Shown here: positions 6,008 to 14,337 of the stretch, piece after piece
Layout: the number at the start of each line of letters is the position of its first letter
Position numbering within the stretch: position 1 is the first letter of the stretch
Source: Actinomycetota bacterium
GTDB taxonomy: Bacteria > Actinomycetota > Acidimicrobiia > IMCC26256 > PALSA-610
Reading direction: 5' to 3'
Assembly (NCBI GenBank): GCA_030839005.1
Contig: JAUZEM010000433.1
Coordinates: 1 to 19,232 of the forward strand
Length of the DNA stretch: 19,232 bases
Made by a program: the position numbers and the translations under genes
The notes under the pieces: generated by a model
The model's database searches: none
What the model was told of the DNA's origin: nothing
The model's input: the letters and a program-made list of their open reading frames with translations, nothing else

Positions 6008-7216
6008 ATGGACCGTGCCGACGTGCTCGTCGTAGGCGGTGGGATCGTCGGGCTGGCCACGGCTCGAGCGGTCGTGCGCGCGCACCCCGACCGATCGATC
6101 GTCGTGGTGGAGAAGGAGGCGACCGTCGGCGCGCACCAGAGCGGTCGCAATTCCGGTGTGATCCATGCCGGCGTCTACTACGAACCGGGATCCGACAAGG
6201 CGCGGCTGTGCAAGGCCGGCCGTACCTCGATGGTCGAGTACTGCCGAGCGCACGGCATCGATCACGCGGTCTGCGGAAAGGTCGTCGTCGCGCTCGACGA
6301 TGACGACCGGCGTGGCCTGGCCGAGCTGGAACGAAGGTGCGCGGAGAACGGGGTGCGCGCCGAGACGATCGGACCCGAGCGTCTGCGCGAGAAGGAGCCA
6401 CACATTGCCGGTGTCGCCGCGCTGCACGTGCTCGACACCGGCATCGTCGACTACGCGCAGGTGTGTCGCGCGCTGGCTGCCGAGATCGAGGCCGCCGACG
6501 CATCCATCCGCCTGCGCTGCGCCGTGCTGTCCGGCACTGACATGCCGTCGGGACTCGTCGTGGAAACGACCGATGGGCCGATCGAGGCGAAACGCGTCGT
6601 CACGTGCGCGGGTCTCCACGCCGACGAGGTCGCGAACGCGGTGAGCGGGTACGACGGGTCCGACGGCCTGCGTGTGGTCGCGTTTCGAGGGGAGTACCGG
6701 GAGCTCGTGCCCGCGCGGTCGCACCTCGTGCGCGGCCTCGTCTATCCCGTACCCGACCCACAGTTCCCGTTCCTCGGCGTCCACCTCACGCGCGGGATCG
6801 ACGGCCACGTCCACGTCGGACCGAATGCGGTCCTCGCATTTGCACGCGAGGGTTACGAGTGGCGCAACATCAACACACGCCACTTGCGCGAAACCTTTCG
6901 GTTTCCGGGGTTCCGGCGGTTCGCGGCCCGGCACTGGCGCTTCGGACTGGCCGAGATGGCCCGTTCGTTGAGCCGCCGGCGCTTCACGGCGGCCGTACGG
7001 CGCCTGGTGCCGGAGGTCGAGCGGGCCGATCTCGTACCCACGCCTTCAGGCGTCAGAGCGCAGGCAATCGCGCCCACCGGCAAGCTCGTCGACGACTTCG
7101 TAATCCACTCGGTCGGACGCGCGGTGCACGTGCTGAACGCGCCGTCGCCCGCTGCGACCGCCTCACTCGAGATCGGCGCAGCGATCGCGGCCCGGCTCGA
7201 GCTGAACGCCTCTTGA
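6008..7216 (+). CDS. lhgO: L-2-hydroxyglutarate oxidase/dehydrogenase (LhgO-like FAD oxidoreductase)
   Basis: This 402-residue FAD-dependent DAO-family protein has an N-terminal dinucleotide-binding motif (VLVVGGGIVGLATA, 6-19) and the acidic end of beta-2 (VVVEKE). The LhgO hallmark HQSGRNSGVIHAGVYY lies at 43-58. Further family blocks are RGLVYPVPDPQFPFLGVHLTR, the HVHVGPNAVLAF strand, and the C-terminal FAD-contacting NAPSPAATASLEIG. LhgO oxidises L-2-hydroxyglutarate to 2-oxoglutarate, passing electrons to quinone or oxygen, and removes a by-product of malate dehydrogenase. The ATG at 6008 starts directly at the family N-terminus, although the Shine-Dalgarno sequence is weak (GGCGGG close to the start). 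It follows the hydrolase remnant by 11 bp and converges with the dehydrogenase gene on the other strand, with only 4 bp between the stops. No frame damage is seen. Confidence 0.92.
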   Translation: MDRADVLVVGGGIVGLATARAVVRAHPDRSIVVVEKEATVGAHQSGRNSGVIHAGVYYEPGSDKARLCKAGRTSMVEYCRAHGIDHAVCGKVVVALDDDDRRGLAELERRCAENGVRAETIGPERLREKEPHIAGVAALHVLDTGIVDYAQVCRALAAEIEAADASIRLRCAVLSGTDMPSGLVVETTDGPIEAKRVVTCAGLHADEVANAVSGYDGSDGLRVVAFRGEYRELVPARSHLVRGLVYPVPDPQFPFLGVHLTRGIDGHVHVGPNAVLAFAREGYEWRNINTRHLRETFRFPGFRRFAARHWRFGLAEMARSLSRRRFTAAVRRLVPEVERADLVPTPSGVRAQAIAPTGKLVDDFVIHSVGRAVHVLNAPSPAATASLEIGAAIAARLELNAS

Positions 7217-7220
7217 CGCT

Positions 7221-8147
7221 TCAGATCGGCAGCGACGTGTTCGCCGCGACGAGCACCTCGAGCGAGTGCTCCCACGCCTTCCGCTCGGACGGCGTCATTC
7301 GCGGCCAGAGGGGCGCGCTCGCACCTTCGGGCCCGAGCACACACGGCAGGCTGGCGCACACGCCGTCGCCGACTCGAACCGACACCGGGATGAGCGCGCC
7401 CACCTCGTGGGCGAGCGCGTGCACGAGTCCGCTGACCGTGAGTCCGATGCCCTGCACCGCGGAGCCTTTCAGGTCGCGCACCTCATAGGCCGCGCCCCGC
7501 ACGTCGCGCTCGATGGCCGCGAACCGATCGGGCGTGAGGTCGATGCCGCGCTGCGCCGCGAACTCTACGAGCGGAAGCGTCCCGACGACCGCGGAGTCGA
7601 GGAGGAACACGCACGAATCGCCGTGCTCGCCCACCACCCATGCGTGCACGCTTCGCGGGTGCACACCACACTCGCGTGCAATGCGGTCTGTGAGCCGCAG
7701 CGTCTCGAGCGCCGTTCCTGAGCCCATCACCGCGACCGGCTGATCGCTCCATCGGCGCGTCAGGTATTCGGTCATGACGTCGAGCGGATTGGTCACGACG
7801 AGCGCGACTCGCGGCAGCTCGCCCGACTCGACGGCGGTCGCGACGGCATCCATCACCACGATGTTCTCGTGGAGGATGTCGAGTCGGCTCTCCCCCGGCG
7901 TCGTGTGGTGGCCGGCCGTCATGACGAGGATGTCCTCACGCTCGATCTCGTCGAGGCCGCGCCCGCGCACCTCGATGTGCGAGAGCAGCGGTCGCCCGTG
8001 CATGAAGTCGAGTGCGAGACCGCGAGCGACACCGCCGTCGCGGTTGTAGACGGTCACCCGGCCGGCGAGCCCCCGCATGACGAGCGCGGACGCCGTCGCA
8101 ACCCCCACCCCACCCGCACCGATGATGCCGACTGCGAGTCCCTCCAT
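7221..8147 (-). CDS. lactate/malate dehydrogenase-family protein of unusual active site
   Basis: This 308-residue protein has an LDH/MDH fold. Its Rossmann glycine motif is IIGAGGVGVATA (8-19). Substrate-binding Arg88 is in PGESR, followed by NPLDVMT (120-126), Arg151, and catalytic His175 in GEHGDS. Three positions deviate. The specificity residue, Gln in LDH and Arg in MDH, aligns with Thr82. The Asp that pairs with the catalytic His aligns with Glu148 (ALETLR). The acidic residue at the end of beta-2 is replaced by Asn35-Arg36, which may favour NADPH. It is probably a 2-hydroxyacid dehydrogenase, but the substrate is open. Its ATG overlaps the permease stop (TGATG), so it is translated as the last gene of the ABC transporter unit. 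Confidence 0.85.
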   Translation of the reverse strand: MEGLAVGIIGAGGVGVATASALVMRGLAGRVTVYNRDGGVARGLALDFMHGRPLLSHIEVRGRGLDEIEREDILVMTAGHHTTPGESRLDILHENIVVMDAVATAVESGELPRVALVVTNPLDVMTEYLTRRWSDQPVAVMGSGTALETLRLTDRIARECGVHPRSVHAWVVGEHGDSCVFLLDSAVVGTLPLVEFAAQRGIDLTPDRFAAIERDVRGAAYEVRDLKGSAVQGIGLTVSGLVHALAHEVGALIPVSVRVGDGVCASLPCVLGPEGASAPLWPRMTPSERKAWEHSLEVLVAANTSLPI

Positions 8148-11107
8148 CAGTCGTCGGCGCGGAGCATCGCGGCGGGTTCGAGGCGCGCGGCACGGCGGGC
8201 GGGTACGGTCGCCGCGGCAACAGACGTCGCCACGACGACCGCGGCGATGAGGAGCAACAAGATAACGGGAATGTCGAACGGTAGCCGCTGGCCCAGCCCA
8301 CCGTTCGACGAGAGCCGCCACGTAATGAGCAGTCCGCAGACGGTGCCGATGATCGTGCCCTCGAGCGCGATGACCGCCGTCTCGACGCGGCAGGCTCGAC
8401 TGACGGTCGCGGCGCGGCAACCGAAGGCGCGCAGCATCGAGATCTGGCGGCGACGCTCGCGAACACGATCGATCATCACGATCGCGACACCTGCGAGCGC
8501 CGCGACCAGTCCGATCGCGGCGTATCCGGCGGAGACATCGAGAAACTGACGGCGCGTCGATACGCTCTCGCGCGCGAGCCTCTCGAACGAACGGGCGTAG
8601 GCGCCGTTGGCAAGGTGCGTTCCATCGACGACGGCGGCGAGCACGTCGTTGTTGACGCCCTCGTTGGTTTCGACGAACAGCAGGTTCGAAGTCGCACGCG
8701 TACCGAGGAGTTGGTCGACGACGGATCGGGCCGCGTACACGTGGTCGGAGCCGCCGTAGCGCGCGGCGGCGACCAGCCCCCCGACGGTGAGCGTTCGCAT
8801 GGCACCGGTCGCGGGATTCCGAAGCGTGATGGGGTCGCCGATCCGTAACCGGCCGGCCGGGAATCCGCTCAGGCGGTCGGCGTCCAGGTCGGCTCCGACC
8901 AGCACCCTGGTCGGGTCTCCGGCGACCGTTCGATAGATCGAAGCCTCTGGCTCTCCCCGTTGTTGTCCGGAGCGCCGGGATGCGGAGCCGGCGAGCGGGG
9001 GCGAGCCGTGGCCGATGAACGTGTCGTCGAATCCGACGACGGTGACGTCGCGCGCGTCGGCCGAGGCGCCCGCGGCCGAGGTGCCGGCGGGAGCTGCAAG
9101 GGCGGTCTGTATCTGGGCGCGTGTGGCCGCGGCCGCGGCGACATGGGTCACGCCGTCGAGTCGTGCGACATCACGGGGCGGGACCGGGCGGACGGGGTTG
9201 GACGCGATCTCGATGGCGCTCTTGCCGCCGAGACGGCGGCCGAGGTCGCGCACGTCGTTCCCGTAGAGCTGCCGGATCGTGATCAACAGGGTCAGTGTGA
9301 AGAGCACAGTTGCGAACATTCCCATGATGAGCACCGTACGGAGTCGTGCGGTGCGTGCGTAGGCGAGTCCGAGCGTGAATGCCGGTGCCCGGCGTCCCGG
9401 ACGGGCTACGAAGGGTCGGATGAGCGCGTTGTGATTGACGGCCGCGAGCGCGACGGCACAGAAGGTTGTCACGACACCAACGGCGACGACGACGCCGGTT
9501 CCGAGATGGGTGAAGGCATCGCGGACGATCGTGACCGCGAGGGCCGACCAGACGAAGACCGCCAGAGACGCGATCGAGATCAGCCGGCGGGCGCGCGCCG
9601 GCGTGTACAGGAACAGGACCACGCCGAGCGCGAACAGCGCGGGGCCCGCGAGGCTCGCGACCGGATTCGCGATCGTGATGCCGGTTACGCCGATAGCGAC
9701 GCCCGCGGCGCACAGGCCCGCGCCCGACGCGACCAACGCCGAGCGCCCCGGGCGGTGGGGTGGATCGTCCATTCGCCGCATCACCCGGACGATGTTGCGA
9801 CGCGAGACGATCGCCGCGGCTCCCAGGACCACCGACAAAGCGATGATCAGGCCGATCGCGCAACCCGCCGCGATGCTCGCGGCTCGCGCCGAGAACACGA
9901 GTTCCACGCTGCCGGCGACCGGACTGCCGAACACGTCGCGAGCTGCGAAGAGAGCAACGGCGCCGAGCGCGACGCCTCCGAGCGCGCCGGCGGAGATACC
10001 GACAATCGTGTAGAGCCAGCCCTCGAGCGCCAGCGCGGCGACCGTGTCCCGACGCGACAGGCCTTGGGCACGCAGGATCCCCATCGATCGAACACGGTCG
10101 CGGGCGAGGATCGAGAACGTCAGGATCAGCAGCACGACGCCGCCGGCCGCGCCGAAGAACCCGAAGGCGCGGAACAAGTCGGTGAACGAGCGGCTGCGAC
10201 GATCGGCGTCGTCGAGGAGCTGTTGCTTGACCGGGTGCACCTCGACGTCGAGGCCACTCGTCGCGGCTCGCAGCTGCGTGGTCACGGCCGCGCTCGTTCT
10301 CCGATCGCCCGATCCGGTCTCGCGGTTCGAGACGGCGACGATCGACACGGGCAGCCCCTGGGCACCGATGCCGGTGTTGTCGACTGCTCGGTCGCGCGAC
10401 GGGTCCGCGAGCATCGCCGCGAATGTGCCTGACGGCACGAAGATGTTGAACGACTCGCTGCCGCTCGGCGACAGCGGAGTCGCAAGGCCTGCGACGCCCA
10501 CGCGAGGGAGTAGGCGCGCAATCCGAAACGTCCGCGAGGTGCCGAAGGCATAGACGGTGACGCGGTGGCGGGGTCTGATTGCAATCAGGTTGGACAGATC
10601 CGCGCTCAGCACCGCGGCGTCACCAGTCGGGGTCGGGCCGGTCATGCCCGTGGCGGACGGATCTCCACCGAAGCGTGAGGCCGCCGCGAAATCGACCTCG
10701 AGCACCTGTGCTTGCGCGACGCGCGGGATGAAGTCACGGCCCCGCACTGTCGTCACCACGCCGAGCAGCGAGAGCGAGCCTCCCACGTCGGGGCTGCGGG
10801 TACGTTCGACCGCGGATCGGATCGCTCGACCCCGGTCGATACCTACGCCGAGGATCTCCTCGTCCACCGGTCCGAGCTGGGTCACGGCCGATCGTCGAAT
10901 CGACGCGCCCAGCGAATCTCCGAGGACACTCGAGCTCGTGACGATCGCAGTCGCGAGCACCGCGCCGGAGACGACCAGGATGGCCCGGCCGGGTCGTCTG
11001 ATCGACGGCCGGAAGGCGAGGAGACGCAGTCCGGGCCGCGCGATCGCGATGTACGCCAACGGCGCGGAGTAGGCGATCGACACGATCACCAAGACCAAAA
11101 GTGTCAT
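8147..11107 (-). CDS. ABC transporter permease, FtsX/MacB type with two core domains
   Basis: This is a 986-residue membrane protein. Helices lie at about residues 3-23 and 42-62, followed by a large extracytoplasmic (MacB_PCD-like) domain to about 315. An FtsX core follows with helices near 318-336 and 362-390, including the coupling segment MGILRAQGLSRRD (342-354). Several more helices form the middle. A second extracytoplasmic domain follows, and the C-terminal FtsX core contains ISMLRAFGCRAATVSR and three helices, ending LEPAAMLRADD. This is the usual double-FtsX layout of actinobacterial exporters or mechanotransmission permeases. The ATG overlaps the ATPase stop (ATGA) and the stop overlaps the start of the dehydrogenase gene. 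The substrate is unknown; candidates include lipoproteins, peptides or cell-wall hydrolase regulation. Confidence 0.93.
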   Translation of the reverse strand: MTLLVLVIVSIAYSAPLAYIAIARPGLRLLAFRPSIRRPGRAILVVSGAVLATAIVTSSSVLGDSLGASIRRSAVTQLGPVDEEILGVGIDRGRAIRSAVERTRSPDVGGSLSLLGVVTTVRGRDFIPRVAQAQVLEVDFAAASRFGGDPSATGMTGPTPTGDAAVLSADLSNLIAIRPRHRVTVYAFGTSRTFRIARLLPRVGVAGLATPLSPSGSESFNIFVPSGTFAAMLADPSRDRAVDNTGIGAQGLPVSIVAVSNRETGSGDRRTSAAVTTQLRAATSGLDVEVHPVKQQLLDDADRRSRSFTDLFRAFGFFGAAGGVVLLILTFSILARDRVRSMGILRAQGLSRRDTVAALALEGWLYTIVGISAGALGGVALGAVALFAARDVFGSPVAGSVELVFSARAASIAAGCAIGLIIALSVVLGAAAIVSRRNIVRVMRRMDDPPHRPGRSALVASGAGLCAAGVAIGVTGITIANPVASLAGPALFALGVVLFLYTPARARRLISIASLAVFVWSALAVTIVRDAFTHLGTGVVVAVGVVTTFCAVALAAVNHNALIRPFVARPGRRAPAFTLGLAYARTARLRTVLIMGMFATVLFTLTLLITIRQLYGNDVRDLGRRLGGKSAIEIASNPVRPVPPRDVARLDGVTHVAAAAATRAQIQTALAAPAGTSAAGASADARDVTVVGFDDTFIGHGSPPLAGSASRRSGQQRGEPEASIYRTVAGDPTRVLVGADLDADRLSGFPAGRLRIGDPITLRNPATGAMRTLTVGGLVAAARYGGSDHVYAARSVVDQLLGTRATSNLLFVETNEGVNNDVLAAVVDGTHLANGAYARSFERLARESVSTRRQFLDVSAGYAAIGLVAALAGVAIVMIDRVRERRRQISMLRAFGCRAATVSRACRVETAVIALEGTIIGTVCGLLITWRLSSNGGLGQRLPFDIPVILLLLIAAVVVATSVAAATVPARRAARLEPAAMLRADD

Positions 11108-11805
11108 ACGCGGTTGGATGGATCGGTGCCGACGCGACCATCGCGAACTTCGATACCGCGGTCCGCCTGGGCAGCCAGCCCGACGTCATGGGTTACGAGA
11201 ATGAGCGTCGTCCCGTCGGCATGCAGTTCTCGGAGCAGGTCGATGACTTGGTCCGCGGTGTGCATGTCGAGGTTGCCAGTCGGTTCGTCGGCCCAGACGA
11301 TCCGCGGTCGCTTCGCGAACGCGCGGGCGATCGCGACCCGCTGTTGTTCACCGCCCGACAATTGCGACGGGTAGTGACGAAGCCGGTGGCCGACACCAAC
11401 CCGCTCGAGGGCCGCGACTGCGGCGCGTCGTGCCTCTTTGGGCGCGGTGCCCGCCAGCACCATCGGCAGCGTCACATTCTCGAGCGCGGTGAAGTCCGGC
11501 AAGAGGTTCGCGGTCTGGAAAACGAATCCCATCGTCGACGCGCGTTGCTCGGTGCGGAGCGCGTCATCGGCCGCGGCCAGGTCGACACCGTCGAGAACGA
11601 CGGAACCGGCGTCGATCGTGTCGAGTCCGGACAGACAGTTGAGGAGGGTTGTCTTGCCCGATCCGGACGGGCCCGTCACGGCCAGGAACTCGCCGTCGTG
11701 CACCGTCACGTCGACGTCGACGAGCGCGTGCACGACTTCCGCTTCGGTCCGGTACGACTTCACGACGCCTCGCGCAATCAACACGTCCGGCCGGCCGAGG
11801 GTCAC
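11104..11805 (-). CDS. ABC transporter ATP-binding protein (LolD/MacB family)
   Basis: This 233-residue ATPase is complete. It has Walker A GPSGSGKT (45-52), Q-loop Gln97 (FVFQTANLLPDFTALENV), signature LSGGEQQR (149-156), Walker B IVWADE (169-174) with PTGNLD, and switch His206 in VTHD. The LLPDFTALENV and PTGNLD patterns are typical of the LolD/MacB/FtsE group that drives FtsX-type permeases, so it should energise the adjacent permease. The start is GTG at 11805 with GGAAG 8 nt upstream, and only 4 nt separate it from the stop of the lipoprotein gene. Its stop overlaps the permease start. Confidence 0.95.
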   Translation of the reverse strand: MTLGRPDVLIARGVVKSYRTEAEVVHALVDVDVTVHDGEFLAVTGPSGSGKTTLLNCLSGLDTIDAGSVVLDGVDLAAADDALRTEQRASTMGFVFQTANLLPDFTALENVTLPMVLAGTAPKEARRAAVAALERVGVGHRLRHYPSQLSGGEQQRVAIARAFAKRPRIVWADEPTGNLDMHTADQVIDLLRELHADGTTLILVTHDVGLAAQADRGIEVRDGRVGTDPSNRV

Positions 11806-11809
11806 GATG

Positions 11810-12391
11810 TCAACTTCCGCCCATTTCCGGGAGTGTCCCGTTCTTCAGCGGGTTCGTAGGCGAGCCCGACTTGCACGCCTGGATCGCCAGCGGCCCCGTA
11901 TAGCCCGCGTCGGGATCCTCGACGATCACCTCCGCGAGGCGCTTGATGGTCAATTCCGCGAACTTCGATCGAACACAATCCAACGCCGGTCGGGTCAGAT
12001 CCGCGGGCGCAAAACGCATGTACAGGTCGAGCACGAAATCATGCGCACAGTTGAGGTAGTTGGTCATGACCAACTCGCGTAGATCCTTGTCCGGGATCTG
12101 TGCCATGTCGTTCGCGATTTGGTCCACCTCCGGATCCTGAACGACGACCCGGGCGACGCAGGCGACTTCGTCCGCGGTCGGCGCCGGCGGCGAGTTCTCC
12201 GGATTGATCAGGCGACGCGCCTCCGCGAGCTGCGCCGCCGTCGGCGCGCCGGTCGACGAACCGGCGTCCTTCGCCTGCGTGGTCGCCGTACCAGAGTCGC
12301 CGCACGCCGCGATCACCGTGACGGCCGACACGATCGACACGACCGACACGATCCGCGACCACAGATCAACGTGCCGCGGCCTCCGAAACAT
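11810..12391 (-). CDS. putative lipoprotein with duplicated two-cysteine segment
   Basis: With the ATG at 12391 the product has 193 residues. A lipoprotein signal fits: basic MFRRPRHVDLWSR, then hydrophobic IVSVVSIVSAVTVIAAC with lipobox IAAC and the lipidated Cys30, followed by a flexible Ser/Thr/Ala stretch. The mature domain holds four further Cys (78, 115, 139, 173) in two helical halves, each with a Cys pair 34-37 residues apart and a VVxDP or IVEDP piece (VACVARVVVQDP...LNC; LDCVRSKF...IVEDP...QAC). This looks like an internal duplication with one disulfide per half. I do not recognise a named family. It sits first in the unit with ATPase, permease and dehydrogenase and could be their surface component. 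An in-frame ATG at 12460 exists, but it would put an odd extension before the signal peptide. Confidence 0.78.
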   Translation of the reverse strand: MFRRPRHVDLWSRIVSVVSIVSAVTVIAACGDSGTATTQAKDAGSSTGAPTAAQLAEARRLINPENSPPAPTADEVACVARVVVQDPEVDQIANDMAQIPDKDLRELVMTNYLNCAHDFVLDLYMRFAPADLTRPALDCVRSKFAELTIKRLAEVIVEDPDAGYTGPLAIQACKSGSPTNPLKNGTLPEMGGS

Positions 12392-12482
12392 GCGTCGACA
12401 ACTTAACCACGCGACAACGGACGGACCGCGCGGCATCGCGGGTTCCACTGCAGTGGGCACGGACCTCTCAGTGACGGCTCCG

Positions 12483-12905
12483 TCAGTCGGTGTATTTGCC
12501 GAGTTGGCGGAACCAGCCCAAGGTGTCCTCCACGCCCCACGACTCGGCCAGACGACCGCCGGCCACGCGATACACAGTGGTACCCGGCTTCTGATAGCGC
12601 TGTCCCGCGGGCGCGATACCGAGGAAAGGTTCGCCGGTGAGCGTGCCGCGCTCGACGTACCGGTTCACGATCCGGTCGCCCTCGACGATCTGATCCTCGA
12701 TCGAGATCGCAACGTCGGGGAACGAGCGACGGAGCATCTTGCAGACACGCACGTAGTGATCGCGACCCACGTTTGCCCGCCCCTCGGCGCCATAACGGGC
12801 GGTGTAGTCGTCGGCGAGGGTCGACTCGCACACCGTCCAATCGGCCCGGTTGAAGCCCTGTTCGATATGGCGACGCACGAGCGCCTTCATCTCGTCGGAA
12901 GTCAT
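12483..12905 (-). CDS. SnoaL-like / ester cyclase-fold protein
   Basis: This 140-residue protein has the NTF2-like fold of the SnoaL/ester cyclase family. It begins with MKALVRRHIEQGFNRADW, has a central block RDHYVRVCKMLRRSFPDVAISIEDQIVEGDRIVNRYVERGTLTGEPFLGIAP, and ends with VYRVAGGRLAESWGVEDTLGWFRQLG. The W....D...W.RQLG ending is typical of family members. The group ranges from polyketide cyclases to proteins without known activity, so no substrate is proposed. Two adjacent ATG codons (12908, 12905) are possible; GAGG lies 5 nt from the second and only 2 nt from the first, so 12905 is preferred. It is divergent from the SMP-30-like gene with about 70 bp between, which must hold both promoters. 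A CATAAT (-10-like) occurs on the minus strand at 12945-12940. Confidence 0.85.
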   Translation of the reverse strand: MTSDEMKALVRRHIEQGFNRADWTVCESTLADDYTARYGAEGRANVGRDHYVRVCKMLRRSFPDVAISIEDQIVEGDRIVNRYVERGTLTGEPFLGIAPAGQRYQKPGTTVYRVAGGRLAESWGVEDTLGWFRQLGKYTD

Positions 12906-12977
12906 CATCACCTCGCGATCGCGTCGCCAGTCGAGAAGCATTATGTCGCCAACCCCCGAAATAGGCTGGGCCGCGTC

Positions 12978-13790
12978 ATGGACTGGGACGTGTGCGCGCA
13001 CGGCTATGGGCTCGCGGAAGCGCCGACGATCGACATCGACGGATCTCTCCTGTTCTCCGACGTGCTCGGCGGCGGGGTCTACCGGATCGACGAGCGCGCC
13101 AAGGTGACCACCGTGGTACCCAAGCGGCGAGGGGTCGGCGGCATCGCGATCCACGAAGATGGCGGGATCGTGTGCTCCGGCCGCGACCTGGTGCACGTCC
13201 GCGAGGGCCACGAACCCCGCACGGTGCTCCATGTCGACGGCGTCGCCGGATGGAACGACCTGTGCACCGACGCGACGGGGCGTATATACGCCGGTGCGTT
13301 GCGCTTTCCGGTGTTCGACCCCCAGGCCCGGGTCGTTCCCGGTGAGCTCTGGCGGCTCGCGCTCGACGGCGACCCCACCGTCGTGTTCGGCGACGTGGTC
13401 CACGCGAACGGCGTCGCGTGCACTGCCGACGGCCGCACGATCTATCTCAGCGACACGCGCCAACAGCGGATCGTCGTCTTCGATGTCGAGCGTGCCACCC
13501 GTCGCGACATCGACGTGTCGGCGCTCGGGCACCCCGATGGGATGGCGCTCGACGAGCACGGCGCCATCTGGGTCGCGCTCGTGTCGGGCGGCATCGCGCG
13601 TCTCACACCCGACGGCGACACCGACCGGAGGCTCGAACCGCCGTCGGCGTTCACGACCAGCTTGTGCTTCGCGGGGCACGATCTCTACGTCACGACCGGC
13701 GGCCATTCCGAGCGCGCCGAGTTGCGCGGGTGCGTGCTTCGCACGACCGTCGGTGTCGCCGGCGCGCCGGTAACCCCCGCCGCGGTCTGA
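12978..13790 (+). CDS. SMP-30/gluconolactonase/LRE-like family protein
   Basis: This 270-residue six-bladed beta-propeller protein has the divalent metal ligands of the SMP-30 family in place: Glu14 (GLAEAP), Asn144 (HANGVACTADGRTIYLSDT) and Asp187 (GHPDGMALDEHG). The substrate-side Asn93 is in WNDLCTD. Family members hydrolyse lactones such as gluconolactone or other cyclic esters. Retained ligands suggest an active enzyme, but the substrate is not predictable. The chosen ATG at 12978 lies just before the conserved EAP motif. No Shine-Dalgarno sequence is visible; TAGGCT (12962-12967) ends 10 nt upstream and may be a -10 box of a very short leader. It converges with the unrecognised gene to its right. 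Confidence 0.88.
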   Translation: MDWDVCAHGYGLAEAPTIDIDGSLLFSDVLGGGVYRIDERAKVTTVVPKRRGVGGIAIHEDGGIVCSGRDLVHVREGHEPRTVLHVDGVAGWNDLCTDATGRIYAGALRFPVFDPQARVVPGELWRLALDGDPTVVFGDVVHANGVACTADGRTIYLSDTRQQRIVVFDVERATRRDIDVSALGHPDGMALDEHGAIWVALVSGGIARLTPDGDTDRRLEPPSAFTTSLCFAGHDLYVTTGGHSERAELRGCVLRTTVGVAGAPVTPAAV

Positions 13791-13808
13791 TCAGAGTGAT
13801 CCGACTGA

Positions 13809-14273
13809 CTACTGCCGGCGACGGCGTCGCACCGGCTCGAGTGCGGTGACGTAGTCGACGAGTCGCAGCGCGATCTCGAGCCCGAGATCAGACGCGCCAA
13901 GGTCGGGATCGGGCCAGACCTCCGACACTCGGCGCCAGGCCTCCTGGCGCCCGAGGAACACGCCGACCTCGGCTTCCTTGCCGAGGGCGCGTCGCCAGCC
14001 GCGCTCGTGTGCCCGGAGGTGCGCGATCACCGAGTCGTTCTCGGTGGCCTGCGGATGTTCGGCGTGGAAGCCGACTTCGAGCGCCAGTACCGACGCACCT
14101 TCGACTTCGTCCGCGCCGATCACCTGCGCTTCATAGTGCTCGCGGATCGGTTTCTCGGTTCCGAACCACACCTTGATCCCGTAGCGATGCGCGCGGTAGC
14201 GGCACGCACCGAGCGCCACGGGAGCAATGCCGCGCAGAATGTCGCCGACATCGTCGAACAAAGACTCCTCCAC
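13809..14273 (-). CDS. unrecognised conserved-looking protein, about 154 aa
   Basis: I do not recognise this family. The frame shows strong GC bias at third codon positions from about 14273 to the stop. In the stretch upstream of 14273 about half of third positions are A/T, so the GTG at 14273 is preferred over the ATG at 14372. Visible features are a central block with GACRYRAHRYGIKVWFGT and REHYEAQVIG, many acidic and aromatic residues, a helical C-terminal half (SDLGLEIALRLVDYVTALEPV) and a basic RRRRR tail. No signal peptide or membrane segment is seen, so it is likely cytosolic. It follows the secreted-protein gene by 64 bp on the same strand. No function is proposed. Confidence 0.65.
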   Translation of the reverse strand: MEESLFDDVGDILRGIAPVALGACRYRAHRYGIKVWFGTEKPIREHYEAQVIGADEVEGASVLALEVGFHAEHPQATENDSVIAHLRAHERGWRRALGKEAEVGVFLGRQEAWRRVSEVWPDPDLGASDLGLEIALRLVDYVTALEPVRRRRRQ

Positions 14274-14337
14274 GACGCAAGCTTGCTCGCCCCGCCGAGG
14301 AGGAGCCAACAGCAGCCCAGCCGTTGCTCTCCCTACA

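Noticed and set aside
8960..10432. Long plus-strand open frame (about 490 codons) opposite the permease gene
   Set aside because: The translation is low-complexity Arg/Asp/Glu/Gly-rich with no motif. It is the antisense shadow of a clear membrane protein in GC-rich DNA.
12204..12977. Upstream extension of the SMP-30-like protein
   Set aside because: It passes antisense through the lipoprotein and SnoaL-like genes; the propeller domain begins right at the ATG at 12978.
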